Assembly: GCA_030248225.1 (NCBI GenBank)
Contig: JASANE010000453.1
Location: 46,008-110,007, forward strand
Source of the DNA: Trileptium ribeirensis
Lineage: Eukaryota; Nematoda; Enoplea; Enoplida; Thoracostomopsidae
Direction: 5' to 3'
Length of the DNA stretch: 64,000 nt
Below the pieces are notes generated by a model that was not told the origin of the DNA, did not search any database, and worked only from the letters and a program-made list of their open reading frames with translations. This document shows, in pieces, positions 1 through 11,989 of the stretch; the first letter of the stretch is position 1, and each line of letters begins with the position of its first letter. Position numbers and translations under genes: made by a program.

Positions 1-570
1 TATATTGAGCGTTACGTTACAAAAACACCATTGCATATCAGTCATTTTGCTTGAATGGTTGATAAGATATACCCGAATATTGGAGGATACGCAAATTCAT
101 AGAGGATAAATCAACTTGTAAAATTAGACCAAATATGCCCATATCGCTCAAGTTGTTGTAGAGATATTACCATTTCGTGTATATTGAATCATTTTGGCCC
201 ATGGAAAAACATGTTTCAACCCAACCGTGCAGCGTAAATAATGATAATGACAACACACCATTTGTCGCTACATAAGATGATTTGCATGACAAGATGGGGT
301 CAAAAACACCTGTATAGCTCGACCGTTTGCGAAAATATATTTCTATTTTAGTTTATTTTGGGTCCCATGGGCCCATTTAAAAATCCTTTTTGACCCAACC
401 GACACGTTCACGGGTGTTTACCAAATTCATATATTTTGTCTTTCATGGGCCCATTTTAGAACTCGTTTTGACCCAAATGGTACATTGAAAAAGCATATAT
501 ATTATAGAGGTTAACTTATTCTACAAAATGACCTCTGTTTCACAAACATCTACACCGGTTGTCGAGTTAT
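1..570. repeat. Family K repeat copies (window starts inside one)
   Basis: The first bases TATATTGAGC...CATATCAGTCATTTTGCTTG match 34653-34700. Diverged units follow with ATAGCTCGACCGTTTGCG, GGTCCCATGGGCCCATTTA, TTTTTGACCCAACCG and TCTACAAAATGACC. The same motifs recur at 36640-37440 and 60310-60380. Non-coding. Confidence 0.7.
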
Positions 571-720
571 AACACGTAACGTGATTTTTCGATCTCTTCA
601 GCACCGACCCGAGCTCTTTCGGCCCGCTTTTTCGGGAGGAAGATGATAGAATCGGTATTCGCGCCTAACGAAACAGCATAGAGATTTTCATTTAACTGTT
701 GTTGTATTTGATATTTTTAG

Positions 721-835
721 ACACTTACTATTGTACAAATGTGATAATCGCGAGGTGGCAATGCTTAAATGGAACGGGCCGTTTAAGAAGGTGACACCTG
801 ACTCGGACACGTTTATTGCGTTAGGTCATATCCAG
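721..835 (+). CDS. Candidate upstream exon (possible MAP3K4 N-terminal part)
   Basis: A frame lying between TATTTTTAG (712-720) and CAG|GTTTGT (833-841) encodes 38 codons, LLYKCDNREVAMLKWNG then FKKVTPDSDTFIALGHIQ. Composition is protein-like, with balanced charged and hydrophobic residues, and it is unlike the surrounding repeats. It lies upstream on the strand where the missing MAP3K4 N-terminal exons should be. I could not match it to a remembered MAP3K4 segment, and the donor is weak, so it may be chance. Confidence 0.3.
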
Positions 836-1124
836 GTTTGTGAAATGGGGCCTGTAGTAATTGGTGGTCGTACAAGCATTGGCATGGTATGCTATTTTGT
901 TTTGACTGTGGCTTTATTTTTGTTCTATGCTAACACTAGTAAATTTTAGTTTAGATTGTCTGTTCTAGATCTAGTAAAGGAATATGGTTTAAAAAGTTTA
1001 TCACCCTGTATAGCCAGCGCTTGCGGGCTTCTCGATAAATTATGGCAAGTTTTCGGTCACCAAGTTTATGTTGTGCTTATGATTGTTTTTGTGCCCATTT
1101 CACCGTTAAAAGGAACCTCATACA

Positions 1125-1220
1125 ACAAAACCCTCCAGAAATGGCTGCTGTTAACCTCGAACGTTTACTCGCTGCTCCCACGCTCGAAATGTGACAGTCA
1201 TTTCTGGCTCTTAGTGTGCG
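1125..1220. mobile_element. MITE A, short degenerate copy
   Basis: CTCCAGAAATGGCTGCTGTT and, inverted, CTAAGAGCCAGAAATGACTG face each other with CTCGAACG/CTCGAAATG between. It lies directly before element E1. Confidence 0.4.
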
Positions 1221-1232
1221 TAATACCATTAT

Positions 1233-2948
1233 GGGTCATTTCACGCTGCGATGTCCTTTTGGTCGGGTGGGGGGTGTGGTAAAGTGGATATTTTGGGGTC
1301 TGTAGCACAGAAACGGGCAGGGAACTAGGAAAAATGTTATTTAGGCCAGGAAACCTCATTTGTTAGCTATGTTAAACAACAAAAATTTATTGGCCTCATC
1401 TCCGCTATAAGGGGCTGGACATCCACATAGGTCCCAGATTAACAAAAACCGTAGTGACTAATTTTACGACCTGTTTTTTCCGGGTAATGGTGTGGCCGAT
1501 GGTAGAAATTATGGCCTTAATTCTGTCTACACTACGTTTTTAGTTGCACAATAATTTCAAATCTACACCAATCCTGGAGAGTGGGAGCCGCTGACATGGA
1601 ATGAACCCTATTTTTACACCTCCCCCGACCAAATTCTTTTTTGGTCATTACTCGTTACTTATGCACGGTACATAAACGTTATTCATAGATCATACCTATC
1701 CCCTGGGTACCTTTTGAAAAAATATTAACCCAGGGGCGTCTTGTTACGTACTCTGGCGCCAGGGTTAAAAGGCCGATTTTAGCACATTCGATTACCTCCC
1801 CCCCCGACCATTTCTAGTATATGGTATGGTGCAGTGAGTACAACTCAATTTGTTTGTTATGGTTCATTCCCATGAGGAAGAAAATGGAATGAAACGCTCT
1901 GAGCTCTATCTCACAGCCGACCTGTTGATCTCAGGCTTTTACCCCCCGACCACCACCAAACATTTCGAAAAATCGGCCATGAGACGGTATTTCGATTAAA
2001 TTTCGCGCGTTTAGTTCACATTCTGGCATATTACATTGTGACACTGAATTTGGACCACATATGACACAAAATTATTTTTTTCAAATTTTGAATTTTACCC
2101 CCCCTCTCCCGACCACGATACCAGGCATGTACACTGGCGATTGATATGCATGTACCATATTATTTCTGGATGAAATAATGTAGAGTGGATGGTTCGAAAA
2201 AGACAGTTGAGTGTTGCTTCTAGAATTTTTGAGTGATTTTAAACGTAAATAAAAAATTTACTGCCCCCCGCCAAATTTATCCCCACCCACGACCACATTA
2301 TTTTTGTATGATATATGTAGACTGGATGATGTGAAAAAGACAGTAGAGTGTTGCTTCTAGCATTTTTGAGTGGTTTTGAACGTAAACAAAAAATTTACCC
2401 CGACCAAATTAACCCCCCCCCCCCGACTACCAGTTACTTCTGACATTCTAACATGTCTGGCAAAGGGAATATTGTAAATTTTTTTGCATAACACTTCCCC
2501 CAAGCTAAACTATCGATACAAAAAACTACCGTTTATGGCCGCTTCGTTTCCATTTAGTAACAGCTATAAATCGGCACCCCCGTATTATAGAAGTGATAAG
2601 TTCGACCCATGAATAGGCATAATAAGCTTTATTTTTGACATACGGAGCTCGGCCAAGCCTCATTTTGACCGCGCGGATAGGCTGCTCGAGATATATGATC
2701 ACAACATGGAGGCTAGATTCAGACTGAGGCATTCCGGAGGCTATTTTACGTCTGATAGGCTGGCCATTAGGGGGTGGTAATTGGGAAGCTGTAGCATCTG
2801 AACGGTTAAAAAATTTACTACAACGACCTCAAATTCGAAATCCTTGACGCTTTTTGGTCATAGGTAGTAAAAATGAAGATAATCAAAGCCAGAAAAATTA
2901 TTAGTCATTTTTTCTGGGACAAAAGGACATCGTAGCGTGAAATGACCC
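1233..2948. mobile_element. DNA element E1 with GGGTCATTTCACG terminal inverted repeats
   Basis: The left end GGGTCATTTCACGCTGCGAT continues GTCCTTTTGGTC. The right end 2913-2948 is its near-perfect reverse complement (GTAGCGTGAAATGACCC). The interior repeats C-rich blocks of the CCCCCCGACCA type (about 1795, 1941, 2097, 2262, 2398, 2416) and two diverged copies of an 80-bp unit at 2170-2260 and 2310-2400. No transposase is encoded. Related to E2 at 40110. No clear target duplication. Confidence 0.8.
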
Positions 2949-3337
2949 TTCTTTTTATAACATATTCCTGACATTTGTACCTATTCCAATGCAAAAAATA
3001 TGTTACGATGGTTACATAGTTAGAAGCATGAATTATAAACATTGTAGGAAATATTAACTAACAGCGCCCAATGTTAAACCGATGGTTTTCCTCTTTCTGC
3101 TACTAGTTTTATTTTAGTGTTTTGTGTTTAGCGTCCAGTTGTTAAGTTAGGGACGTGTCGCCGTATCACGGGATCGCATACCCCATATTTATAGAACCAT
3201 GAGGCGTATTGCCAATGTCGCAATATTTACAGTACGTGGCAAGACCACAGCGGCTGTAAACATTTTATGTAAAACTTTGTGTAAATGACATCTTTGGACC
3301 GATGTTATAAAATCTAATTTTGCACGTTTTTTACTCT

Positions 3338-4004
3338 TTATTCTTCTATCGGGCTGTTGTTGGTATAGCTTTTCAGCTTACGGAATATTTCGTCTAAGAC
3401 TTGTTCAGAATGGTTATTGCTGCTACGTAGCAAGTATGTAGCTGTAAGCAGTAACATGTAATTGTAAACAAAGATTTGCTTGATTTCGACTATATTGGAT
3501 TTGCTTGGCATTCTTATTGGATGCTTTAAAACACCATGATTTAGATAAAACCTCAAGCACTGTATTATGGTATCAGACACAGTTTCCTGATTGCTCCGTT
3601 CGCTGAAAATTTTCCCAGAGATGGCATTGTGGCGACACACATGAATATATGTGAAAATAATGTGCTCACTTTCCGAAAGGAAATAGATATCATGATAGAT
3701 TCTGATTCAATAGCTGCGTCTTATATTGTAACAATTCCACGTGAATATCCGCGCACGTCTGATGCAATGCCATCTTTATTTTGCGTGCTTTCTTGTATAG
3801 AAACTTGTACGTTTTGCTTAGTAAACCACTTGCTTTATTAGTGTAACCATGCATGCTACGCGAATACCATTTTGGTGGACCCGATTGTTTTACATCATTG
3901 ATAGTTAATTTTCGTTTGCTCTCTTTGTTTCCATTACCTGTTGTTTTGCTTGGACTTGACTGATTCCTTCGTTTAAGTCTGATGGCATTTGTTGCTATTG
4001 GACT
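3338..4004 (-). pseudogene. Unidentified minus-strand coding-like region, two possible exons with one in-frame stop
   Basis: On the minus strand, 4004 to 3690 is open for 105 codons. It is Lys/Arg/Ser-rich at first (RLKRRNQSSPSKTTG), then contains PPKWYSRSMHGYTNKASGLL and ends in TGA. A GTGAGC donor at 3668 and a GGAAAATTTTCAG acceptor ending at 3603 would join the same frame, in phase 2, to a second open stretch 3602-3338 (ETVSDTIIQCLRFYLNHG to the end NNSPIEE, TAA). Only the TGA at 3690-3692 breaks the combined frame. The stop is followed at once by AAAGAG, so an AATAAA signal overlaps it. I do not recognise the protein. It may be a decayed gene or a domesticated element; it borders the gypsy remnant at 4275. 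Confidence 0.4.
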
Positions 4005-4274
4005 CTACTGACGCACCGTGTGATCCGACCACACTCCATCGAATCAATTGGACAATCACGTACCTGTGCTTTCATGGCACGTTATCGTTCAATCGCTCCG
4101 CTTGTTCGACGGCACAACCCTCAGACTCGAGGCGTAGGCATCCGCTGATCAATCCATCCATTTCAATGGTACAGCTACGGCGTTCCACAACCCGTCAAGA
4201 GAACGGCAAAACTCAACTTTGACCCACAGTCCAGCAATCTGCACAAAAAGTCAATCGATCTTTCAACCGGAACA

Positions 4275-5870
4275 ATGCAAAGGTACAAGGGTCAAAATCT
4301 GACGGCGCAAGCAATAAAACGGCGGCTGCTGCAACGGTCAAACTTCCACCCTTCTGGCCGTACGATCCTGAGCTTTGGTTCGCTCGAGTCGAAGCTCAGT
4401 TCGCCACGCGCGGAATCGCTACCCAGCTGTCGAAATTCTACTACGTTGTTGGATACCTCGTTTCGTAGGGTGCCACACAAATTCTGGACCTTATGAGGAG
4501 CCCACCGAAGGGCAACCCATGCGAGGTGCTCCGCGAACAACTCATCAAGCGCCTTTCCACATCCGAGCAACGTATGCTACAGCTACTACTAAACGCTGAA
4601 GAACTGGGCGATCGCAAGCCAAGTCATCTACGACATATGCGTCAGCTGCTCGGGTCAAACACAAATACCCTCGATGACTCAATCTTCCGACAGCTTGGCC
4701 TTCAACACCTGTCAATGCACGTTCAGGTGGTGGTCGCAGATTCCGAAAACCAATCCCTCGGCTGTGGCAAGAATGGCGAGCAAGGTTGTGGATGTCGCGA
4801 GCCCTCCCCCGATGGTGTCCTCAATCAGTGGTAACGGTGCGATGGCAACATTGGTCAAGCCTTCCGCGACAAGATTCAAGACTGATGAAAGATGGTGGTT
4901 TCTCTCACGCTTAATCAGCGCAATCGACGAACCCGCCGGTCTCACTCTAGCGATTTCCGATGGCGCCGAAATCGTAGTTGTTCCACAACCCACAGCACTC
5001 GCCAACCGGCCACGATGGCGATTGCTGGTACCATGGGAAATTCGGGTCGGCTGCAACGAAGTGTCGCAGTCTATGCACTATGACAGGAAATTAGCCACGA
5101 CGAATGTTATCGCCGGCGCAACTCACGACATCGGTTCCTCATCGATACCGGCGCTCAGGTTAGTGTCCGTAATTCCTTGCCGACCGATCGACCCCGCAAC
5201 CAAAGCTTACCAACACACTACAATCAAAACCTTCGGGCAACGATCTCTCGCGCTCAACTTCTGAATCAGACGTACAATCTGATGGGTTTTCATCATTACG
5301 ATGTCAATTATTCGATCATCGGTGCCGCCCTTCTGGCAAATTCAGAACTCGCTCCTGATGTCCGCCATTTCCGATTGTGTGATGGTGTCACTTGTGAATC
5401 TGTCCGCTCTATCAATTCAAACTTTCACTCCCTTCAAATTTCGATCCTGGCCCCAGCTATTAAACTGCAGTACAAGGTTCTACTCGAATGAATCCCGCGA
5501 GTCACCGGCGCAACCCCTTTCGTTTCACGATCATGACACAACGTCACATCGAAACGCCAGGCCTTCCCGTCCACAGTCGACCAAGGCGCCTCTCTCCGCG
5601 TAAGCTCAGAGCTGCCAAGTACAAGTTTGAACACATGATGGACCTTGGTATCAGCCGACCCTTTTCGAGCACCTTCTACTCACCTAATCACATGGTCCGA
5701 AAAAGAGTGACGATTTCCTACCACGTGGTTATTACAGGGCACTCAACAACTCATCAGTGCCAGATCGATACCCGGTCCCCTACATCCATGATTTCACAGC
5801 GCATCAGCGGTCAAAATGATTTTCTCAAAGGTCGTTCTGGTTTGGGCGCATCGATAGATGCTGATTCAAT
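4275..5870 (+). mobile_element. Truncated, frameshifted Ty3/gypsy-type retroelement (gag, protease, start of reverse transcriptase)
   Basis: Coding pieces follow gag-pol order but jump between frames. At 4335-4720 is a gag-like region with [17 protein letters not shown]. At 5023-5090 a Cys/His knuckle-like segment (CWYHGKFGSAATKC) fits the gag of many invertebrate gypsy elements. At 5130-5190 is the aspartic protease active site LIDTGA, with the later protease part near 5300-5400. At 5530-5870 is the start of the reverse transcriptase (PRRLSPRKLRAAKYKFEHM, then a SSTFYSP-like segment). The polymerase core, RNase H and integrase are absent, and I see no LTR pair. Stops and frameshifts make it inactive. 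GC is higher than in the flanks, consistent with former coding sequence. Confidence 0.8.
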
Positions 5871-6537
5871 GTTTTGATGGTAAACGCTGAAATTGTTAAT
5901 AAATGTCGGAAAAAGTGCAAAAGCTTTTTATTTAAAAGCAAATTTTCAGCCAATTTTTTACTTAAATTAATCGAATTAAATTCTTAGCTTCAGAAACGGA
6001 TGTTGTAAAAAATTATCAAGTTTTATCTCAGCTAAAATGGGTGTGCTGCTTTTCTAAGGGGACGAGTGTGGGTGGGGGAGCAACAAATTTTGCACGGGAG
6101 GCCCAAAATTTTTCTATGGGGGCACCAACCGGAGGCATTCGTTTTGCCTTAGCACGCCGGTCACACTACAAAGTTTTCTCAAAAATTATTAATATTATCA
6201 AATTTAGAGTGTCGTGAGCTGTCCAATCTAATTTAGGCTTAGGCTTATTATATTGTTTGTTTTCTCTTTAATTAGATATAATTTTTATTAAAACCCGGTG
6301 CTCATCGAATTATTGTTATTCTCGAAACTATTTTCACGCAAAGCGTTTTGTCTATAACGGAGTATTGTGGTTAGATATCGTAGAGGCACAGTTCCTGCCA
6401 GACATTGCTGACAGGGTTCGAATGGACAGATTTCGAGCCAAACCAAATCTTGGGCACGTTTGTAACAGCTTCGAGCAACATTTACTTTTATCACACTAGC
6501 TGTTTTTGTTTTTTGCAATTTTTTCATTTAAACGTTA

Positions 6538-6979
6538 GATTACATTTAACAGATACGATCGAACACTGGATTGAACAGATGGACGCCTTTACCGGGAACT
6601 TCGAACGCACCAAAATGTAGTTGTTATAAACCAACCAAAACTGTAAACGAGTCTCGCGCGAACATAGAACATTTATCAAACGAATATCGACCAGGTCTTA
6701 AACGAACAGCGGTTATTTCTGGCGTAGGAAATGCAGGGAATTTAGCGCTGTCCTATTTGATTACATTTAACAGATACGATCGAACACTGGATTGAACAGA
6801 TAAACACCTTCACCGGGAACTTCGAACGCACCAAAATATAGTTGTTATAAACCAACCAAAACTGTAAACGAGTCTCGCGCGAACATAGAACATTTATCAA
6901 ACGAATATTGACCAGGTCTTAAACGAACAGCGGTTATTTCTGGCGTAGGAAATGCAGGGAACTTAGCGCTGTCTTATTT
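6538..6979 (+). repeat. Tandem duplication, 221-bp period
   Basis: Two copies from GATTACATTTAACAGATACG to GAATTTAGCGCTGTCCTATT, with only a handful of differences (for example GGACGCCTTTACC against AAACACCTTCACC). Open frames are not conserved between copies. Origin unknown. Confidence 0.9.
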
Positions 6980-7639
6980 GGGGGCTGGGGGTTCACAATT
7001 TTGTCAATTTTGGTCGTATGCGACTCCGGTCTTCGCCATTCGACTTCTCGTGATCCCTATGTTTATTCCTGGCCCAAAATCTTAATTTCAAAATTTTTTT
7101 CGCATTTAAAAAAAATTTTTTTATGGTCTTGGCTCATGACCGAAAAAAAATCGATTTTTTTCTTGCTTGTAACTTGTCGGAATGGATGTAAAATAATGTA
7201 TACAGTTTATATTTACCATTTTTGCCACAATCCGATCCTAAAACCGGTTTAAAATTCCTAAAACTTTTTAAATATACCATCATTTTGTAGTAATAGCGTG
7301 TATTGTATAGAGCGCTAGTATATTTTCAACTGGGATGAATGTAATAATTGTCATTTTACATTGATTCTCAAAAGTCTGATCTAAGCTATACTATTTTCGT
7401 TATGTCACTAAAAATGGTTTTGTTTCAAATTTATAAAGGCAAAAGTATTACAGGTTTTCGGTAAACATACTTATAAAAAGAAACGTTCTAGGCGAAAGGT
7501 TAACAAATTTTCATCTTAAGTGGCAGAAATGCCAAATTTGTTTGCTAGCGCTTCTTAATCGAGGTATTCTCGGTGAAATTCAATGATTAGATTCATTTGT
7601 TTTAAATCAAATCTACGAGGAATGTATTTTTTGTGATTA

Positions 7640-8210
7640 TAAGAACGTAGTGTAACGCAGTGGAGACTGTGTGTTGTATGGGTGAAAGCTTTTAAATTCC
7701 ATTTCTGCGTGTGTGATCGGCCATAACTCGGGAACGACTTAACCGATTTTCATGATCTTGGACTCATTTGAACCGGCGTAGTCGATTTACCGTGCAAGTC
7801 CGAGCGTTTTTCTATTTGGTATCTGGTTCCAGGGTCAAAAGGGGGGATATTACCCCATTTTAGTACCCTTCACGGAAATAAGGTTATTTTTATCTTAACT
7901 TTCGATTTTTTTCTCTCGTTGGTTTCATTTCATAATGATAAATGCCGATGCCTCTTTTTTGTTTTTCTGCTAGGGCCCCGGTTCTGGAGTTATGAGGTTT
8001 GTGGTATGGAACCCACGTGGTTCCTCGACCCAAAATTAGAAAATTTGTTCTAATGTCTTGGGCGCCTCATAAGTTTTACTTTTGGCATGGGAAACACATA
8101 TTTTTGGAGTTTTTTGATTTTGCTCTTCGACCCATGGCTCCAATGGGTATGGGGATATGGCGCCTCCATGGTTCATCGACCCAAAATTCCTAATTTTATT
8201 GAAAACTCGA
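7640..8210. repeat. Dispersed repeat block, shared with the interior of C2
   Basis: Runs from GTAACGCAGTGGAGACTGTG through CGGCCATAACTCGGGAACGA and AGTACCCTTCACGGAAATAAG to GACCCAAAATTCC. The same order occurs at 38275-39215. The CATAACTCGGGAACGACTTAACCGATTTT motif resembles one at 32281-32305. Non-coding. Confidence 0.75.
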
Positions 8211-8621
8211 GCATATTTCGAAGACAATTTGCAATTTATCACATGCACGTGGAACCATCAATGCCCGCTGCTCCTCATGTATTTCCTTTCAAAAATTGAA
8301 AATAGTACAGAAGTCCACGGTACGGTTGTTATACAACTAATGGGCTGTCTCATCCAAGAAATATGTTTGTCCAAAGTACTACCAGTTATTGTAAGGTGGA
8401 TGCTTGCATTAAAACAAGCTATTTCACGTAAATCTTCGCGGGAAAGACTCACGTCTTGATTTCCACAGCCATATAAAAATCGTCAGGAAAGTGGGTCATT
8501 TAAAGTGTGCATAGGCTTTGTCTGGGCTTAGACGGTGCACCAGGAAGCAGGCGAATGCTTGTTGATATAAATTGTTTTATGCCCCAATGTCGTTGCTGAT
8601 CTACCAGATGAATCTATTGTC

Positions 8622-8692
8622 TGATAGCGAGGATCGAACCCCGGACCATGTAAGTCTATTCGCCGCAACACAATACTGTGCCGTCTCTGGTC
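8622..8692 (-). other. tRNA-like sequence with strong B box (possible SINE head)
   Basis: The minus strand contains GGGGTTCGATCCTC, a near-consensus internal promoter B box and T-arm. An A-box-like stretch (CAGTATTGTGTTGCGG) lies the right distance upstream. The acceptor stem does not pair convincingly, so this is more likely a tRNA-derived repeat than a gene. Confidence 0.4.
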
Positions 8693-9339
8693 TTTTTGCC
8701 CTCGTAGGAACCAAAGCCGATATAGTTTGTGTCGTCATCTGTTATTTTTTGTGATGTAGCAGTTTGAGTTGTAGAACTATTTCACTTCTTTGTTGTTTTT
8801 ATTTTTCTCGCTGTTTCGTGGTTTCGATTTACTTTTTTCTTATAGCATGTATGTAGGTCTCCTAGGCTACCGCTAATTTGAATTATTTTTGAAATATATT
8901 TATTTTTTCTTTTGGCATGAAATGCTTCTATAATGTAATATTATTAATAATAATTGTCATGAGGTTTCTGCTTAAACAATATTTCTGTAGCGTTCCGGTT
9001 TTCAACGAATGCTATAAAACCGTTACCACGATTTTCTAACCATCGCACAGTTGTTAATTTTTGATTTAGGCGCTTTATTTAGGTTTAGTAACTTAACATT
9101 ACATGTAATGCTGTAGAGTTGTCTTGAAAAACTCCTAAACTAAATTTCTTAATTTCTTTCGATCTCGTATCTGACGAATATCTCTCAATGATCTATATCT
9201 ATGATGACTAATATCTCCATGATCTATATCTATGATGACTAATATTTCTCAGCAGACATCTCTAAATGTACCACAGAACCATATTGGTCTGTCTTGATCT
9301 GAATAATGAATGGATGCTGGATTTAGAAATTCAGTTTGG

Positions 9340-9525
9340 TTATGACTGTTAAACCTTCGTACATAATATGACAAATCCACAGTTTTGTCTTTTTATGGTA
9401 TCGAACAAAAGAATTGTCGAAATTCGTCCGGTCAAAAATGCGTTATGAATGACAGCCACAGACATAAAATGAAATTTTCACGATTTTTCCACCTAGCACC
9501 CTCAGTGGAAATTCGGTTTCAACAA
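9340..9525. repeat. Family B, right-end fragment B1
   Basis: TCGAACAAAAGAATTGTCGAAATTCG, then TTTCCACCTAGCACCCTCAGTGGAAA, is the outer end of family B. It acts as the uninterrupted reference for the A1 insertion at 13154. Confidence 0.7.
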
Positions 9526-9634
9526 AATCAAGTTATTTGACGTAAGAAGGTAGAAACTTGTTTCAGTTATTGAAACTCGGTTCAATCGAGTTGCCTTTCT
9601 ACGAAACGTCGGCCTGGAATGAAGAGAATTGTCT

Positions 9635-10870
9635 CCCATAATTCAGAACGATAAGACCATAGGCAATCATCTAATGTGCAATATTTGGAGTGAGGTATGA
9701 AAATAGGAATTCTTCCCATTTATGGTCGACGAGGTAACAAATTGTGCCCACAAAGAACAGTTAAAATTAACATTCGATGGCTTAATTATCAGCATTCATT
9801 TCAAGAAGTATTTATGGAATTAATCGAAGTTGAAGAAACCAGCGCTGACTGCTGTAATTAATGGTGAATTCATTGGAAGGATTCAGCTATCATCAAAGTA
9901 CCGCGGACAAGCCTATGAAAGTGCAGCTAACATGTCAGGCAAGGTGAAACTATAGCCACAGGAATCATTCAAGAGCATCCTAGTGGCGTCGTGGTCACTC
10001 GCGTTCTGCATGAATCTCTTATGCATCGGCAAAAACGCGGTAATTAGGAATGCACTGAAGAACTACTATGCTTCTTTTTGCGCTATTCGACAAAGACAGC
10101 TGCGAAACTAACGAGTATGGTTGAAAATGTGGCACCAGATGCGCAATCGTTTCGACATCTTTGTCCAATGCAGTGGATGTGCAGAATGTCATTACAACAA
10201 AATGTACTTCGAAATTATTACGGTGCCATAACCGAAACGCTCAAAAAAATAAGCTATAGCGGAAGCCACGACTGTTCAAAAAGGCTTCTGGGTCATGACC
10301 TTGATAAAGCATTTCAACACATTTTTTGGCTTACATTTTGCGGAAAAGGTATTTGGACGGCACAACGATTGAGCAGCTTTCTTCAGTAGAAGGAGGCCAA
10401 TTCGAAATCTGCTGTGAACGATGTTCAAAATTTGAATTTGACATTTAATGTCGTCAAACAAATCCGTCCAAGTGCATAGCGATGAAGTATTTCAACCGTT
10501 CTTGTAGATATTCCGACTACCGGTGCCAATGATGCAGACGGTCACATCGGGGAGCCACAACTTAAAAGAAAGAAGCAGACACCACGTCGCATATCTGATC
10601 GTGTTGATATTACTACGACGAATCGCAGACCGCTTACGATCGCCCCTAGTGCTTTGAAGCAAGTTATTGTCACTCAGTTGTTGCAACGATTTGACCCACC
10701 TGCGTTTCAGCACACGAAACAGCTAGAAGAATCGGTTGATTCTGCAACTAATAAAAAATAGATGACCAATGAGCCAAGGTGTCTCAAACTGCTGCGATGT
10801 TGTGCTCTGTTCATAAAGATGAATTGGACAATGTAGGCTTTGACACTGTAATTGTGGAATTTTGCAGTCA
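9635..10870 (+). pseudogene. Decayed hAT-superfamily transposase (DUF4371/ZMYM1-like)
   Basis: Frame-broken pieces follow the order of the DUF4371 family: IIQNDKTIGNHLM near 9645, MVDEVTNCAHKEQLKL at 9722-9770, RGQAYESAANMSGK at 9902-9943, then a continuous stretch 10078-10389 with LCPMQWMCRMSLQQNVLRNY (family: LCPTRWTVR...L..Y) and DLDKAFQHIFWLTFCGK. Weaker pieces run to about 10870. Stops at several points and a missing central part show it is dead. hAT transposases cut at ends beginning CAGGG and make 8-bp target duplications. A terminus of that kind lies downstream at 12480, so this may be the core of the same old element. Family named from memory. Confidence 0.7.
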
Positions 10871-11079
10871 GGGATAGCCGTTGCAAATATTACAAACTAT
10901 AAAATGTTACTTAGTCTCAAATTAGTATTTTTCAAAGGGGTAATTCGGAACCCTTGGACTCTCTGGGTGTGCTCATTGGGAAGCCCACATTTGAAAAGAG
11001 TTACCAAAGCTATATTGTAATTTAGTGCATTACATTCATACTAAACTACAGTATAGCGTACGTACTAGCAACTGGTTAA

Positions 11080-11260
11080 ACCAGAGCGATAAAATACTAG
11101 CTTGTTTCATCGCCAAGGTGGTGAATTCTGAGCGATGAATATGTAATTTAGAGAGTCGTGCACATTATATTGAGCACCAACATACAACTAGCATGGAAAA
11201 AATGCCCTTTACGGGCATGAAAAAAGAAACCCCTGGAAAATGTTAATGGAAAAAATAAAG
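11080..11260. repeat. Family K fragment
   Basis: GCTTGTTTCATCGCCAAGGTGGTGAATTCTGAGCG followed by ATATTGAGCACCAACAT matches 34590-34680. The surrounding 10880-11980 shows no other recognised feature. Confidence 0.55.
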
Positions 11261-11989
11261 CGTTATGTAATGTGTTCGTAATTTGCTATGTGAAACAGGA
11301 ATGCCGATTAAAACACTTTTACACTAACAACACGATACAGAGTAATGCGTTACGGTGCAAGAATGTTCTATTGTTTTCAGTTTTGTACGATGTGCTATGG
11401 TGTCTTGGGCTTGGTGTACTGTGCTGTACAACGGTATTGCTATGGAAAAATAAGTTTTTGCGCACGAAAAAGCTTTGCATTCAAGATAGAAAATTTTTTG
11501 AAACTGGCGGATAGATTACCCTTGCACATGTACCTCTATCTTTCACTTTATCACAAAACCAGTAAATTGTGTGTATGGTAATGTTTACAGAAAGCTGCGA
11601 CAGGTAGTCTGACAGGGGTGGAGCGCTTGACTGACATTTCACTTTCTTAAAACTTCTATAATACATCCCCCAAGCACAACGCTTCGCAATCAAAACTAAC
11701 TGTGATCTAATTTCGTTACTTCATGGATAAATGTTGTTTTATAGCAATAAAAACGTAGAGGGTTATAGACTACAGAAGCATATGATTTCTAGTTAGCCTG
11801 ACCGAAGTTGGTGCAGACTCAAAACAGATCTTAATTCTATTTTTATATATTTTCGGGCTGCTACTTAAGAGCCGTATTTCTTTAATGAATTTAATACTAA
11901 TAATGCGGGTCCACTTTAGGTGTGTACACCTGGGTTAAGTCTATGTGAAGTCAGTTCACGATCATGAAAGCGCTGAATGCGAACAAATC

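Noticed and set aside
956..1282. 108-codon + strand open frame
   Set aside because: No splice or start context; it runs through a degenerate MITE and into the end of element E1.
3629..3841. + strand frame with VTIPREYPR, briefly considered as a THOC5- or RWD-like exon
   Set aside because: The opposite strand has a longer, better supported open region with splice phases that match its neighbour.
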